In this document: one piece after another, positions 43,311 to 53,128 of the stretch
Numbering within the stretch: the stretch's first letter is position 1
Layout: each line of letters begins with the position of its first letter
Assembly: GCA_021818955.1 (NCBI GenBank)
Contig: JAKASR010000015.1
Span: forward strand, 1-64,000
Length of the DNA: 64,000 nt
Source of the DNA: Acidobacteriota bacterium
GTDB taxonomy: Bacteria; Acidobacteriota; Terriglobia; Terriglobales; SCQP01
Direction: 5' to 3'
Position numbers and translations under genes: made by a program
Notes under the pieces: generated by a model
Told to the model about the DNA's origin: nothing
Seen by the model: only the letters and a program-made list of their open reading frames with translations
Databases searched by the model: none

Positions 43311-43324
43311 TTGACGGCGATCAC
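43311..43324. promoter_or_regulatory. Candidate FNR-type site
   Basis: TTGAC GGCG ATCAC matches the FNR consensus TTGAT-N4-ATCAA at 8 of 10 positions. It is about 125 bp upstream of the Fnr-like gene. Confidence 0.4.
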
Positions 43325-43478
43325 ATTCCGCTGTTGCCGCCGCCGCGCGGCCGGTGGCTTCCCTCCCACGGCCGGAACGCCAGTGTCCGTAACGTTTGGC
43401 CATCCCACCGTGACGCGTCTTCACGCCCTATTGCACGCCAACCACGTCTGCCCGTCGTTGATTCGGGTTACGGGTTCT

Positions 43479-43494
43479 AGTGATGGATATCACT
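43479..43494. promoter_or_regulatory. Candidate Crp/Fnr-type palindrome
   Basis: AGTGAT GGAT ATCACT is a perfect 6-bp inverted repeat with a 4-bp centre; as GTGA-N6-TCAC it fits the Crp consensus at its core. About 290 bp upstream of the Fnr-like gene. Confidence 0.45.
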
Positions 43495-43720
43495 GGCGGC
43501 GAGCCTGGCAATGTGCTTTCTCACGCGCATATCCAGGCAGGCTCACTGCGGCAGGGGAGCGGGGCGGGTAGTGTAAAAACATCCGGCGATTGCCGGTTCG
43601 CGGCTTGCATTCCCCAGCCGACAGGACCGGGGGCCGATGCAGCTCTTCGGTTAGGATGGCCGCCCGCGGCTCGAGTCCTCCCGCCCGCGGTCATCCAGCC
43701 GGGAGCCTCTCCCGATTCTC

Positions 43721-43800
43721 AAAACGTTCACCGCCGAGTCGGACAGCGTCGTTTTCATTCCAGGCCAATTCGAAGAAATTGCCGGTTGCAGCCGGCGAGC
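43721..43800 (+). repeat. Dispersed structured repeat, copy 4 (5' part only)
   Basis: The first ~80 bp of the repeat, including AACGTTCACCGCCGAGTCGG and GAAGAAATTGCC. It stops just before the end of the minus-strand gene at 43805. Confidence 0.65.
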
Positions 43801-43804
43801 GATA

Positions 43805-44509
43805 TCAATGCTGAGTCTGTCCGGCCGCCTGCGCCGGCGCCAGTTGCCGCGCCCAGTCCGCGGCCTGCCGCACCCAATCGCGCAGTTGGCCGGCGGGGAT
43901 TTTTTTGCCGGCCTGATAGATCAACAGCCATTGTCCGGCGCCATCCACCTGGGGGCGAAACTGGGATTGGGCGATCCATTGTTGCCGTGCCGGGGTGAAA
44001 AAGGCGCGCACCGCGCCGGCATCTTCGCCCTGCAGTTGGTAGAGCTGGCTGAGTTCAGGGCTGAGCTCGATATCCGTTTTATGCAAGCGTTCCGAGAGCC
44101 GGTGTAACGTGTTTTGCGCGGCCAGGTGAAAAGGCGGCAGATCGGCTTGAGGGAATTGAAAACCCGCCACGGTTTGGGAAGTATATTTCGTGACTGAGCC
44201 GGAGGCGGATTCCGGATCGGGAATTTCGGTCTGATAGGTATAAACAAACAGCACGCCCGGCAGGCCTTCCCACTCGCCTTGCATCAGGTGGGAAAAGCCG
44301 GGTTGATTGCCGGCATGGCGCCGCAGCAGCGAGTAATTGCCGCCGGCCATAGGCGGGGCGACGGCACCCAAATATTGCCAGCCCATTGCCGCAGCGAGAG
44401 CCTGCATTTGCTCGCGGGCGCGCGCTTCCTGGCGCTTGGCATGGCGCGCCCATAGGATGAGCAGCCCAGCGATTAGGGCGATTAACAGCACGGTAATGAA
44501 GGTAGCCAT
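43805..44509 (-). CDS. Membrane-anchored protein of unknown function
   Basis: A 234-residue protein with one N-terminal helix (ATFITVLLIALIAGLLILWA) then a cytoplasmic or periplasmic domain. MAAAMGW-like segment QALAAAMGWQYLGAV, GEWEGLPGVLFVYTYQTE and TVAGFQFPQADLPPFHLA look like those of small conserved membrane proteins that carry no clear function (DUF3137-like pattern). AGGAGA precedes the ATG. It is divergent from the kinase gene at 44631. Confidence 0.7.
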   Translation of the reverse strand: MATFITVLLIALIAGLLILWARHAKRQEARAREQMQALAAAMGWQYLGAVAPPMAGGNYSLLRRHAGNQPGFSHLMQGEWEGLPGVLFVYTYQTEIPDPESASGSVTKYTSQTVAGFQFPQADLPPFHLAAQNTLHRLSERLHKTDIELSPELSQLYQLQGEDAGAVRAFFTPARQQWIAQSQFRPQVDGAGQWLLIYQAGKKIPAGQLRDWVRQAADWARQLAPAQAAGQTQH

Positions 44510-44630
44510 GGATTTCTCCTACACGCATTTCGAGTATCGCGTACTATAGCATTCAGTCTGGCTCTCGGAAAACGGCAAAGATCCGCGGCCGGCGCCAGCA
44601 GAGGCGGCCCAGCGTAGGGGTTCGCGGCCC

Positions 44631-46799
44631 ATGATCAATCGCAAAATTTGGGTGCTCGTCCTGAGCTTGCCGGCGATAGCCGTAACCGCCGGGGCGCAAA
44701 CCGCGGCGCATCCGCTGACCAGCGCCGCGGCGATCTGGCGTCTGAAGCGGCCTCAGGCGGCGCCGCCGGTCTATTTCCGCTTGCGGGGGCAGGTGCTGGC
44801 GTATGCCCCGAGCGGGTTGGCTCAATTTCCCGTCCTGATTCTGCGGCAGGCGAATACCGGGCTGCAAGTGCGGCTGAGCGCGCCCGTGCCTGGGCTGGCG
44901 CCCGGAAACCTGGTGCAGGTCCGGGGCTCGCAGATCGAAACCTTCCCGCATCCGCATGTCATCGCCTCCGGCATAAAAATCCTCGGGCAGGCGCCTTTGC
45001 CGGCCGCCAGTTCAGTGGCTTTGGACGATTTGCGTTATGGCATGCTGGACGGCCGATGGGCGCGGCTGCAGGGGGTGGCCGTACGGGTTGAGCTCAAGCG
45101 CGGCGGCACGCGATTGATTCTGATGAAAGACGGAGTAGCCGGCCGGGTATGGCTGGCGGGACCCTGGATGGAACGGCCGCAAAGACTCATCGGCGCGCGG
45201 GTAAGCGTGCGGGGCGGGGTGCTGTGCCGCTGGCAGGCGGATCACTGGGTGACAGACCTGATTTCGACGCCGGCCAATCTGGCCGTCATTACTCCGGGAC
45301 CCGCCGATCCATTCAGCTTGCCGGTGATGCCGCTATCCCGGGTAGATCAGCAGTTGCGGTCTTTTCCGCGGCTGATTCACGTACACGGCGTTGCCACCGT
45401 GCAGCAGCCCTGGGGCGCGGTCACGATTCAATCGGGGAACCGGGGTTTATATCTGCGGGGTTACCATCTGCCGCGGCTCAACCCTTGCCAGCAAGTGGAG
45501 GCGGCAGGATTTCCAATCTCCTCCGGGTCCACCGTCATCCTGCAAGACGCGATGCTGCGGCCGGGGGCGGCGGTAAAATGCCCGGCGCCGATCCGGGTAC
45601 TCGCCGGCGAGCGGCTGAACCCGGCCTGGTACGACCGGCGGCTGGAAGTTTCCGGCAAATTGTACGCGCTTCATCTCACGCCCCAGCATCGGGCGCAATC
45701 GCTGTCCCTGCTTGCCGGGAACCGCATGTTTTATGTGGAATTCGCCTGGCCCGGCGCCCGCGCCTGGGCATCGAAACTGCTACCCGGCATGGGCTTGCGC
45801 GTGCGCGGCGCTTATTACGCCACCCTCTATGCGGGGCAACCCGAGCTGGCGCTGTATCCCGGGCGGGCGGCCGACATTCAGATTCTGTCTTATCCGCCGT
45901 GGTGGACCGCAACCCGGCAGCGCTGGCTGCTGGCGCTGCTTGTGCTGGCGATGCTATTGGCCTTCGGCGGAGCGATGGTTTACAAAATCCAGGTCCGGCG
46001 CATTGGCCGCCTGGTGGAAATCCGCACTCGCGAGCAGCGTGAACTGGAAAAGCAACTGCAGCAAGCGCGGCACATGGAAGCCCTGGGCCGCTTGACCGCG
46101 GGCGTGGCGCACGATTTCAACAACATATTGACCATTATTCTCGGGCGCACCGAACTGCTGCTGGCGAAAGCCGGCAATGGGGAAACCCTGCAACAGTTGC
46201 AAATCATCTCCGATTCGGGCCAGCGCGCCGCCCGGCTGACGCGCCAGTTACTGGCCTATGGACGCCGCCAGGCGCTGCAACTGGAGAGCGTGAACCTCAA
46301 TAGCGTGGTCAGAGGCATGGGCGACATGTTGCGGGCGCTGATGGGAGAAGCGGTGCGGGTCGAGCTGCGGCTGGCGCCGCAACTCGATCCCGTCATGGCC
46401 GATGCCGGACAGATCAGCCAGGTGATTATGAATCTGGCCGCCAATGCCCTGGATGCGATGCCCCAGGGCGGGGTATTGGAAATTGAGACGGCCAATTGCC
46501 AATTATCTGCCACCGAGGCGGCGCTATACGGTTCGCTGGCGCCCGGGCACTACGTCCGGCTCAGCTTTCGCGACAATGGCGTGGGCATGCCGCCGCAGAT
46601 TCGCGACCACGTCTTCGAGCCTTTCTTCACGACCAAAGGCGAAGGGCAGGGAACCGGGCTGGGCCTGGCCAGCGCCTATGGCATCATCAGCCAATCGCAA
46701 GGCGGCATCCGGGTCGAAAGCGCCGTCGGCCGCGGCACGGTGTTTCATATCGTTTTGCCGCGCGCCGCCAGCGCCAGCGCCGCCCGGCACGGCGCCTGA
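44631..46799 (+). CDS. Sensor histidine kinase with large exported sensor
   Basis: A 722-residue kinase. A signal peptide (residues 1-23) is followed by a long exported part (to about 425) containing two or more segments that resemble OB-like or nucleic-acid/sugar-binding beta folds ([52 protein letters not shown]). One membrane helix ([20 protein letters not shown]) leads to a coiled segment and the kinase core with His494 in [16 protein letters not shown]-box [14 protein letters not shown] and [12 protein letters not shown]. The receiver partner is not next to it. It faces the CheB-CheR fusion gene. Confidence 0.88.
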   Translation: MINRKIWVLVLSLPAIAVTAGAQTAAHPLTSAAAIWRLKRPQAAPPVYFRLRGQVLAYAPSGLAQFPVLILRQANTGLQVRLSAPVPGLAPGNLVQVRGSQIETFPHPHVIASGIKILGQAPLPAASSVALDDLRYGMLDGRWARLQGVAVRVELKRGGTRLILMKDGVAGRVWLAGPWMERPQRLIGARVSVRGGVLCRWQADHWVTDLISTPANLAVITPGPADPFSLPVMPLSRVDQQLRSFPRLIHVHGVATVQQPWGAVTIQSGNRGLYLRGYHLPRLNPCQQVEAAGFPISSGSTVILQDAMLRPGAAVKCPAPIRVLAGERLNPAWYDRRLEVSGKLYALHLTPQHRAQSLSLLAGNRMFYVEFAWPGARAWASKLLPGMGLRVRGAYYATLYAGQPELALYPGRAADIQILSYPPWWTATRQRWLLALLVLAMLLAFGGAMVYKIQVRRIGRLVEIRTREQRELEKQLQQARHMEALGRLTAGVAHDFNNILTIILGRTELLLAKAGNGETLQQLQIISDSGQRAARLTRQLLAYGRRQALQLESVNLNSVVRGMGDMLRALMGEAVRVELRLAPQLDPVMADAGQISQVIMNLAANALDAMPQGGVLEIETANCQLSATEAALYGSLAPGHYVRLSFRDNGVGMPPQIRDHVFEPFFTTKGEGQGTGLGLASAYGIISQSQGGIRVESAVGRGTVFHIVLPRAASASAARHGA

Positions 46800-46858
46800 G
46801 CCGCCAGCGCGCGCAGCCAAGCCGCGGCACGGCCGCAAACCCTAGACGACCACTGTTT

Positions 46859-49800
46859 TTACACGCCCGGTCCGCTTTCCCACGGCGCGCCGCTGGGCAG
46901 GAAAATAATATACATCCGCCCCCGGCTGGGGAAGCTGCGGCAGACCCGCACCCGAATCGAGCCGCGATATTTTTCCACAATCTGCCGGGTCAGCCACAAG
47001 CGCACGCCCGCCGCCTGCGCCCCCGAGTGCGTGAGCATGGGTTCGAAGATGCGGGCTTCCTCCTCGTTGTAGGGCGTAGAGGCGTTATCCACGATGCGAA
47101 TGCGGACCCCGAGGCGGGCGGGGTTGGCCCAATCGCGTCCATCCCGCACGCGCAGGTGCATGGCGCCGTGCTCGTCCAGCAAGCGCTCCTCGGCGGCCAG
47201 CAGGTTGGCGAGAGCCTGGGTCAATTCGTCGGGCGAAGCCTGCACGGTGCGCTCGCCCCTGAAATCGCTTCGGACCTCGATGCGCCGGCTGGCATAGCGG
47301 TTGGAGAGCAGCCCGATGGCCCGCAGCAGCGCGTCGGCGGGGCGCATATCCATGACCGGCGCGCGGGTCTGATAGAGGCTGAGAATTTCGCGGATGATTT
47401 GCGTCAACTGCGACATCTCGTGCCGCATGATTTCGACGTAGTTCCACGCTTTTTGATCGGCCGAGCCGAGGTGCTCGCCCAGCAGGAACAGGCTCTGGGT
47501 CAAGGCATTCAGCGGAGTATTGATTTCGTGCGCCAGCACCGAAGTTAACGACCCGGCCGCCCAGATGCGCTCGGCGGCCAGCAACGAGCGCAGCGTTTCT
47601 TCGCTCTCGGTCACGTCTTCCATCATGATCAGCAACAGGCTGGGCTGCGCCGCCCACAACCGCTGGGCATTCATCCGGAGTTTGCGCCAGCCCCGCGGGG
47701 TCGCCTGCTCCACTTCCAGGCCCATGACCGGCAGGCCGGCGCGGAGCGCCTGCCGCAGGGCCTCGCGCACCGGCGGAACGCCGGCCCGGCTGCCGTGGGC
47801 TTCCCAGAAGCTGCGGCCCCGAACCGGCATCCCGTACAGGCGGTCGCAGGCTTTGTTCGCGGCGACAATCTTGAAATTTTCGTTCAGCACCAGCAGCGGC
47901 TCGCGCATGGTATTGATGATGGCCTTGGTCAGATTCAACGAATGGCGCAGGCGGTTTTGCTCGCGCTTGAGCGCGTCCACGTCCAGCAGGCTGAGCACCA
48001 GCCCTTCGGTTTCGTTCTCGCTGGTGCGGTAGGGCGCCAGCCGCAGGCGCAGCCAGTGGCCTTCGTTATCGCGTAGATCCTTTTCCTGCAGCGCGCCGTG
48101 CGTGAGCACGTCCACCATCAACTGGTTCAGGCCGGTCATTTCCAGGTGGGGCCGCAGGTCGGCCAGCCGGCGGCCGATATCGGCGGGGAGGAGGCGAAAG
48201 ATGCGCTCCGCCGCCGGGGTGGCGCGCCGCACCCGCAATTCGCGGTCGAGCATCAGAATCGGAATCTCCACCGCGTTCAGCAGATTATTCAGGTCATTGT
48301 TGGTCTGGTGCTGCTCGATTACCCGGCGCCGCAGTTCCTCGTTGACCGTGTTCAGCTCTTCATTCGCCGACTGCAGTTCCTCTTTGGAGGTTTCCAGCTC
48401 TTCATTCGTGCTCTGCAATGCTTCATTGGCGGAGGCGATTTCCTCATTGGCGGCCTGAAATTCCTGGCGGGTGGATTCCCGCTCTTCAACCAGCGAGCGC
48501 AGGGTCTTCTGCGCCGCCGCCAGGCTTTGGCGCAGCCGCGGCAGCTCGCGATGGTTATCTTTGCCGGCGGCGGCGGCTTGGGGCCGCTCGGGTCCCGGCA
48601 GTTCGCGGAACAAAACCTGAAACAGCGGTTGGCGGGGATGCCCGGCTTGCAGCGGCAGCACCTCCAGGGCGAAATGCCGTGGCCGGCCCCGGCGCAGGAT
48701 TTGCACCCGCGGCTGGAGCACCGGCGCCCGCCTTTGCGCCGCCTGGCGCACGGCGCGGCGAATATAGGCGGCCAGCTCGTCCGGCACCATTTTCAGCAAG
48801 TTCATGCTCGCCGGTCCGGCGGCGGGCGCGAGGAAAGCGTGGGTATCGCCCCGGAGGTGCAAGATCACAAAATCGGAATCGATAATCACCCCGGGTGGGG
48901 TAAAACGCTCCAGCACCTGCCGTTCGGCTTCCGCCAAGACTGGTTCCGTGCTGCCTGGATTGCGGATTTTCGCTGCGGCGTGTCCCGGTTCGGCAAAAAA
49001 CGGGCGCGCCGGCTGCAGCGGCACGATGCCGCTGGCGGAACTGGTGCGGGTATAAAGTTTGGCCTTGCGGTCGAGCGCCGCGAACAGGCCCGGCACCGAG
49101 CCGGCGCTCTCGGAACTGCCCAGCAGCAGCATGCCATTCGGGCGCAGCGCATAATGCAACAACGGGAAAATGCGCCGCTGCAGCGGCGGTTCCATGTAGA
49201 TCAGCACATTGCGGCAACTGATTAGATCGAGATGGGAAAAGGGGGGTTCGCGCAGTACATTATGACGGGCGAATATGCAGGCGTCGCGGATGATTTTGCT
49301 GATCCGATAGCCGTGTTCCTCCTTGATAAAGAAGCGCTGCAGGCGTTCCGGACTGACGTCGTGGACGATGTCGGCCGGATAGCGCCCTTGGCGGGCGCGG
49401 GCAATGGCGGCTTCGCTCAGATCGGTGCCGAAGAACTGCAGCGGAACATGCGGTTGCACCGCCGATAAATATTCGAACCAGCAGATGGCCAGCGAATAGG
49501 TCTCTTCGCCGCCGGAGCAGCCCAGCGACCAGACCCGGATCGGCTGGCCGGCGGCGTGATCGCGGAGAAGGCGCGGGAAAGCTTCGCGTTGCAGCAGCTC
49601 GAACACCTCCGCATCGCGGAAAAAATGGGTGGCCGGAATCAGCAGGTCGCCGGCCAGGCGGCGGGCTTCTTCCGGCGAGCCTTGCAGCAGGCGGATATAG
49701 TCGTCCAGGTTTTCGAATTTGAGCAGCGCCATGCGGCGCGAAATGCGGCGGTGGATGGTGTTGGAGCGGTATTGGGTGAAATCCATCCCGGTATGGCGCA

Positions 49801-50533
49801 GCAGCAGGTTGAGGATGGTGGTTTGCGGCTGGAGGCTTTCTTCCCCGGCGCCGGTTTGCGGCTGGAGGGCAAGCCAATGCGGATGGCGCGCCAGCCGGGT
49901 CAGTTCCCTGGCGATTTCGGAGGGCTCCAGCACGAAATCGGCGCAGCCGGCGGCGATGGCATTGCGCGGCATGTCTTCGAACTGCGCCGAAAACGTGTTT
50001 TGCGCGAACGTGATGCCGCCGACGCCTTTGATCGCGCCCAGCCCCAGCGTGCCATCCGTGGCCGTGCCGGAAAGCACCACGCCGATCACGCCGCCATCCT
50101 CGCGCTCTTCCGCCAGCGAGAGCATGAACGTATCAATCGGCATGTAATGGCCGCTGGCGCGAGCTTCCAGACGCAGCCGGCCTTTGCTCAACCGCATGCT
50201 CTTATTCGGCGGCAGAATATAGACGTGATCGGGTTCGGGCCGGGTGCCGTCCTGGGCTGCTTCGACCGGCATCCAGGTGGCGCGGCGCAGCAGCTCGGGC
50301 AACAGGCTTTGGTGCTTGGGGTCCAGGTGTTGCAACAGCACGAAAGCGAATCCGGTGCTCTCCGGCAGGCTTTGCAGCATTTGTTGGAAAGCCTGCCGGC
50401 CGCCGGCCGAGGCGCCCACCGCGACCAGCTTCGGCGGCGCGGCCTCAACGGAGATGGCCTTTACCGCGCGCGCAACGGTCCCCTTGCCGTTGCCGCTTGC
50501 GTGGGCCGGTTTTTTTTCTGAAGCGCCCCTCAT
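46859..50533 (-). CDS. CheB-CheR-PAS-histidine-kinase-like fusion
   Basis: A 1224-residue signalling protein. Order: CheB methylesterase without receiver (Ser42 in VGASAGG, His69 in LLQHLDP, Asp159 in SGTATDGT), CheR methyltransferase (RRISRRMALLKF, SLGCSGGEETYSL, ISCRNVLIYMEP), a long Glu/Asn-rich coiled coil (NEEIASANEALQSTNEELE and onward), two PAS domains, and a kinase-like end with AHEINTPLNALTQ (His near 1001). The ATPase boxes are degenerate: DNASTPY replaces DNGxGI and AAGVRLWL replaces GxGLGL. It likely receives a signal and controls by methylation or docking rather than by ATP-dependent phosphorylation. No chemotaxis operon is nearby. Confidence 0.88.
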   Translation of the reverse strand: MRGASEKKPAHASGNGKGTVARAVKAISVEAAPPKLVAVGASAGGRQAFQQMLQSLPESTGFAFVLLQHLDPKHQSLLPELLRRATWMPVEAAQDGTRPEPDHVYILPPNKSMRLSKGRLRLEARASGHYMPIDTFMLSLAEEREDGGVIGVVLSGTATDGTLGLGAIKGVGGITFAQNTFSAQFEDMPRNAIAAGCADFVLEPSEIARELTRLARHPHWLALQPQTGAGEESLQPQTTILNLLLRHTGMDFTQYRSNTIHRRISRRMALLKFENLDDYIRLLQGSPEEARRLAGDLLIPATHFFRDAEVFELLQREAFPRLLRDHAAGQPIRVWSLGCSGGEETYSLAICWFEYLSAVQPHVPLQFFGTDLSEAAIARARQGRYPADIVHDVSPERLQRFFIKEEHGYRISKIIRDACIFARHNVLREPPFSHLDLISCRNVLIYMEPPLQRRIFPLLHYALRPNGMLLLGSSESAGSVPGLFAALDRKAKLYTRTSSASGIVPLQPARPFFAEPGHAAAKIRNPGSTEPVLAEAERQVLERFTPPGVIIDSDFVILHLRGDTHAFLAPAAGPASMNLLKMVPDELAAYIRRAVRQAAQRRAPVLQPRVQILRRGRPRHFALEVLPLQAGHPRQPLFQVLFRELPGPERPQAAAAGKDNHRELPRLRQSLAAAQKTLRSLVEERESTRQEFQAANEEIASANEALQSTNEELETSKEELQSANEELNTVNEELRRRVIEQHQTNNDLNNLLNAVEIPILMLDRELRVRRATPAAERIFRLLPADIGRRLADLRPHLEMTGLNQLMVDVLTHGALQEKDLRDNEGHWLRLRLAPYRTSENETEGLVLSLLDVDALKREQNRLRHSLNLTKAIINTMREPLLVLNENFKIVAANKACDRLYGMPVRGRSFWEAHGSRAGVPPVREALRQALRAGLPVMGLEVEQATPRGWRKLRMNAQRLWAAQPSLLLIMMEDVTESEETLRSLLAAERIWAAGSLTSVLAHEINTPLNALTQSLFLLGEHLGSADQKAWNYVEIMRHEMSQLTQIIREILSLYQTRAPVMDMRPADALLRAIGLLSNRYASRRIEVRSDFRGERTVQASPDELTQALANLLAAEERLLDEHGAMHLRVRDGRDWANPARLGVRIRIVDNASTPYNEEEARIFEPMLTHSGAQAAGVRLWLTRQIVEKYRGSIRVRVCRSFPSRGRMYIIFLPSGAPWESGPGV

Positions 50534-50589
50534 AGGCGGCCTGCCGCGCTCGCATGGGGCCGGTGTGGTGTTCCGGCCCTGCTTATGAG

Positions 50590-52983
50590 TTAGCGGGTTA
50601 CATCCAGCGCTACGCTTTGAGTTTGCGCCGAACTGGGGCCGACTTCAAGATCATACCAGCCGGGTTCGACCGTGCGTTGCATCCGCAGATCGAGGATGCT
50701 GAAAGAAGCCGCATGAATCGGAAATTGCACCCGGCGCGTTTCGCCCGGCGCAAGCCGCACCCGGCGAAAGCCGCGCAACTCCAATACCGGCTGCACTACG
50801 GGCGAGACGCGTTGATGGAGATAGTATTCCACCACGGCAGCGCCGGCCCGAGTGCCGGTGTTGGTGACGTCAACGCTGAGCGTTGCCCGGCCTCCGCGCG
50901 GAATCGCCGCGGGCGTGACCTGCAAATGATGGTAGGCAAAGGTGGTGTAGCTCAAGCCAAAGCCGAAGGGAAATAACGGCCCATTTTTCGTGAACTCGTA
51001 TTTGCGGAACAGCGAGGGTTTGTGGTTGTAATAATCGGGCAGCGCGCCCGCCGAGCGCGGCACGCTGATGGGCAGCTTGCCGCCGGGATTGATTTTGCCG
51101 AATACCGCTTCCGCTACCGCCGTGCCGCCCTGCTCGCCCGGATACCAGGCTTCCAAAATGGCCGGGACATGGGCGGCAATCCAGCGGATGGCGAGCGGTC
51201 GTCCATTCACCAGCACGACCGCCGTGGGTTTGCCCGCCGCCATCACTTTCCGCACCAGCTCCCCTTGCGGCGCCAGCAGGCCTAAATGCGTGAGGTCGCC
51301 GCGATGGATATCCGACCAAGCCTCGCGATCGGTGGTTTCGTTGTCGCCCACCACCAGCACCACCGCATCCGCCCGGCGCGCCAGCGCGGCCGCCTGTCGG
51401 ATGGCGGCTTCCTGCGAGCCGGGGGCGGGACGAGTCACGTGATTGGCATAGAAGCCGGCCCAGCCGGCGGGCGTGTTGGTGATACGGCAGCCGGGGGCGT
51501 AGAGCACGCGGACATGAGCCGCCGCCGCCAGTTTGCGGATGCCCTCCAGAATGCTGATCTGATGTCCGGGGCCGGGATCGCGGCTGTAGCCGCCCAGCAC
51601 CACCGGCGCGGCATTGGGGCCAATGACCGCCAAGGTATGGAGGCGGCGGAGGTGGAAAGGCAAGATTCCGCCCCGATTTTTTAATAACGTGATGCCCTCT
51701 TCCGCGGCGCGCAGCGCCAGCCGCCGGTGCGCCAGGCTGTTCATGACGCGGGCCGCATAGCGGGGGTCGGTGTAGGGATGGTCGAAGAGTCCCAGGCGGA
51801 ATTTTGCTCGTAAAACCCGGCGCACCGCGCGGTTGATGGCGCGCATCGGCACGCGTCCGGATTGCGCTTGCGGCAGCAGCGTGGCGAAAATGCCGGCGCC
51901 CAGTTCGTAATCCAAGCCCGCCCGCAGCGCTTCCCGCGCCGCCTGCGCTGGTGTGGCGGCGACGTGTTGCTCGGTAATCAGCGTGTTCAATCCGCCGCCA
52001 TCGGAAGTGACATAACCGCGAAAACCCCAGCGCTGCCGCAGTTCCCGCGTCAGGAGCCAATAGTTTTCGCCGGAAGGGACGCCGTCGATTTCGTTATACG
52101 ACGCCATGATGCTGCCGACGCGCCCGCGCTCGACGGCCACTTTGAAGGGCAGCAGAAACTCCTGGCGCAGGGTGCGTTCTCCCAGCGAGGCGGGAGCGGT
52201 GTTGCGGCCGCCTTCCGGCTGGCCGTGGGCGGCGAAATGCTTGGCGGTGGCCAGCACATGATGGCGATTGATGCGGTCATGCCGGCCCTGCAAGCCTTGC
52301 ACCTCGGCCAAGCCCATGCGCGACACCAGATAGGGATCCTCGCCGAAAGTCTCTTCGGTTCGTCCCCAGCGCGGCTCGCGGCCTAAATCGAGGTCGGGAG
52401 CAAATACCTGGTCCACCCCTTCCGAGCGGGCTTCGTCGCCGGCGGCGCGGTAGATTTGCCGCACCAGACGCGGGTCCCAGGTCGAAGCCAGGCCCAGCGG
52501 GTTGGGGAAGCTGGTGGCGTCGTATTGCATGAAGCCATGCAGCGCTTCGCCGAATTCCAGGACCGGAATGCCCAGCCGCGTTTTTTCGATTTGATATCGC
52601 TGCAGGGCATTGCGCAAAATCGCCGTGCGGCGCGGGCCGAGCTGATTGTGGAGGCGGAACAGTTCCCGCAGGGCCTGTTCGCCGCTGGCGGCGGTAAACG
52701 TTCCGGTCGTATCCAGCAGGTTCACCTGCCGGCGCAGCGGCCGGCCGGGACGCAACGCCATGGTCAACTGCCCGATTTTTTCCTCCAGCGTCATCCGGCG
52801 CATCAGGTCGGCGACGCGGCGATGAATCGAAAGCCGCGGATTTTTATAAGCCGGCATCGGGCTGGCGGTGCTTGCCGTGGCCCGCCCCGCCCGGGCTGCC
52901 GCGTTCCGCCGGGGCGTTTGCGCCCGCGCGGCGCCGAGAATCAGCAACAGGCCAAGCAGGAATCGAAACTGGAGTTTTGGCAT
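50590..52983 (-). CDS. Exported beta-glucosidase, GH3
   Basis: A 797-residue family 3 glycoside hydrolase with signal peptide (LQFRFLLGLLLILGAARAQ). The barrel domain contains KIGQL, FGEALHGF, LDLGREPRWGRTEETFGEDPYL (shown in parts) and the nucleophile Asp in GYVTSDGGGL, where SDG replaces the more usual SDW. The second alpha/beta domain and a C-terminal fibronectin-III-like domain (NTGTRAGAAVVEYYL) follow. It cleaves beta-glucosides or xylosides released from plant polymers. Shine-Dalgarno AAAGG. With GH78 it suggests plant-glycan use. Confidence 0.93.
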   Translation of the reverse strand: MPKLQFRFLLGLLLILGAARAQTPRRNAAARAGRATASTASPMPAYKNPRLSIHRRVADLMRRMTLEEKIGQLTMALRPGRPLRRQVNLLDTTGTFTAASGEQALRELFRLHNQLGPRRTAILRNALQRYQIEKTRLGIPVLEFGEALHGFMQYDATSFPNPLGLASTWDPRLVRQIYRAAGDEARSEGVDQVFAPDLDLGREPRWGRTEETFGEDPYLVSRMGLAEVQGLQGRHDRINRHHVLATAKHFAAHGQPEGGRNTAPASLGERTLRQEFLLPFKVAVERGRVGSIMASYNEIDGVPSGENYWLLTRELRQRWGFRGYVTSDGGGLNTLITEQHVAATPAQAAREALRAGLDYELGAGIFATLLPQAQSGRVPMRAINRAVRRVLRAKFRLGLFDHPYTDPRYAARVMNSLAHRRLALRAAEEGITLLKNRGGILPFHLRRLHTLAVIGPNAAPVVLGGYSRDPGPGHQISILEGIRKLAAAAHVRVLYAPGCRITNTPAGWAGFYANHVTRPAPGSQEAAIRQAAALARRADAVVLVVGDNETTDREAWSDIHRGDLTHLGLLAPQGELVRKVMAAGKPTAVVLVNGRPLAIRWIAAHVPAILEAWYPGEQGGTAVAEAVFGKINPGGKLPISVPRSAGALPDYYNHKPSLFRKYEFTKNGPLFPFGFGLSYTTFAYHHLQVTPAAIPRGGRATLSVDVTNTGTRAGAAVVEYYLHQRVSPVVQPVLELRGFRRVRLAPGETRRVQFPIHAASFSILDLRMQRTVEPGWYDLEVGPSSAQTQSVALDVTR

Positions 52984-53128
52984 GGTTTTGCCTTTTGGAA
53001 AAACGGCTGTAATTTTCCGCGGCAGCGCGAGATGACCTCGCGCAAGTGCTCATGCCCGGCACTATAGCATGTTCCGGAACGAGCCCTGCTCGTCCGCGCT
53101 TGCATTTTTGGTTGGTGGAATCCGGCGG

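Larger units (their letters stand above)
43189..43720. other. Long regulatory gap upstream of the Fnr-like gene
   Basis: No gene found. It contains two Crp/Fnr-type palindromes described separately and GC-rich direct repeats near 43660-43700 (CGCCCGCGG twice). Confidence 0.5.
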
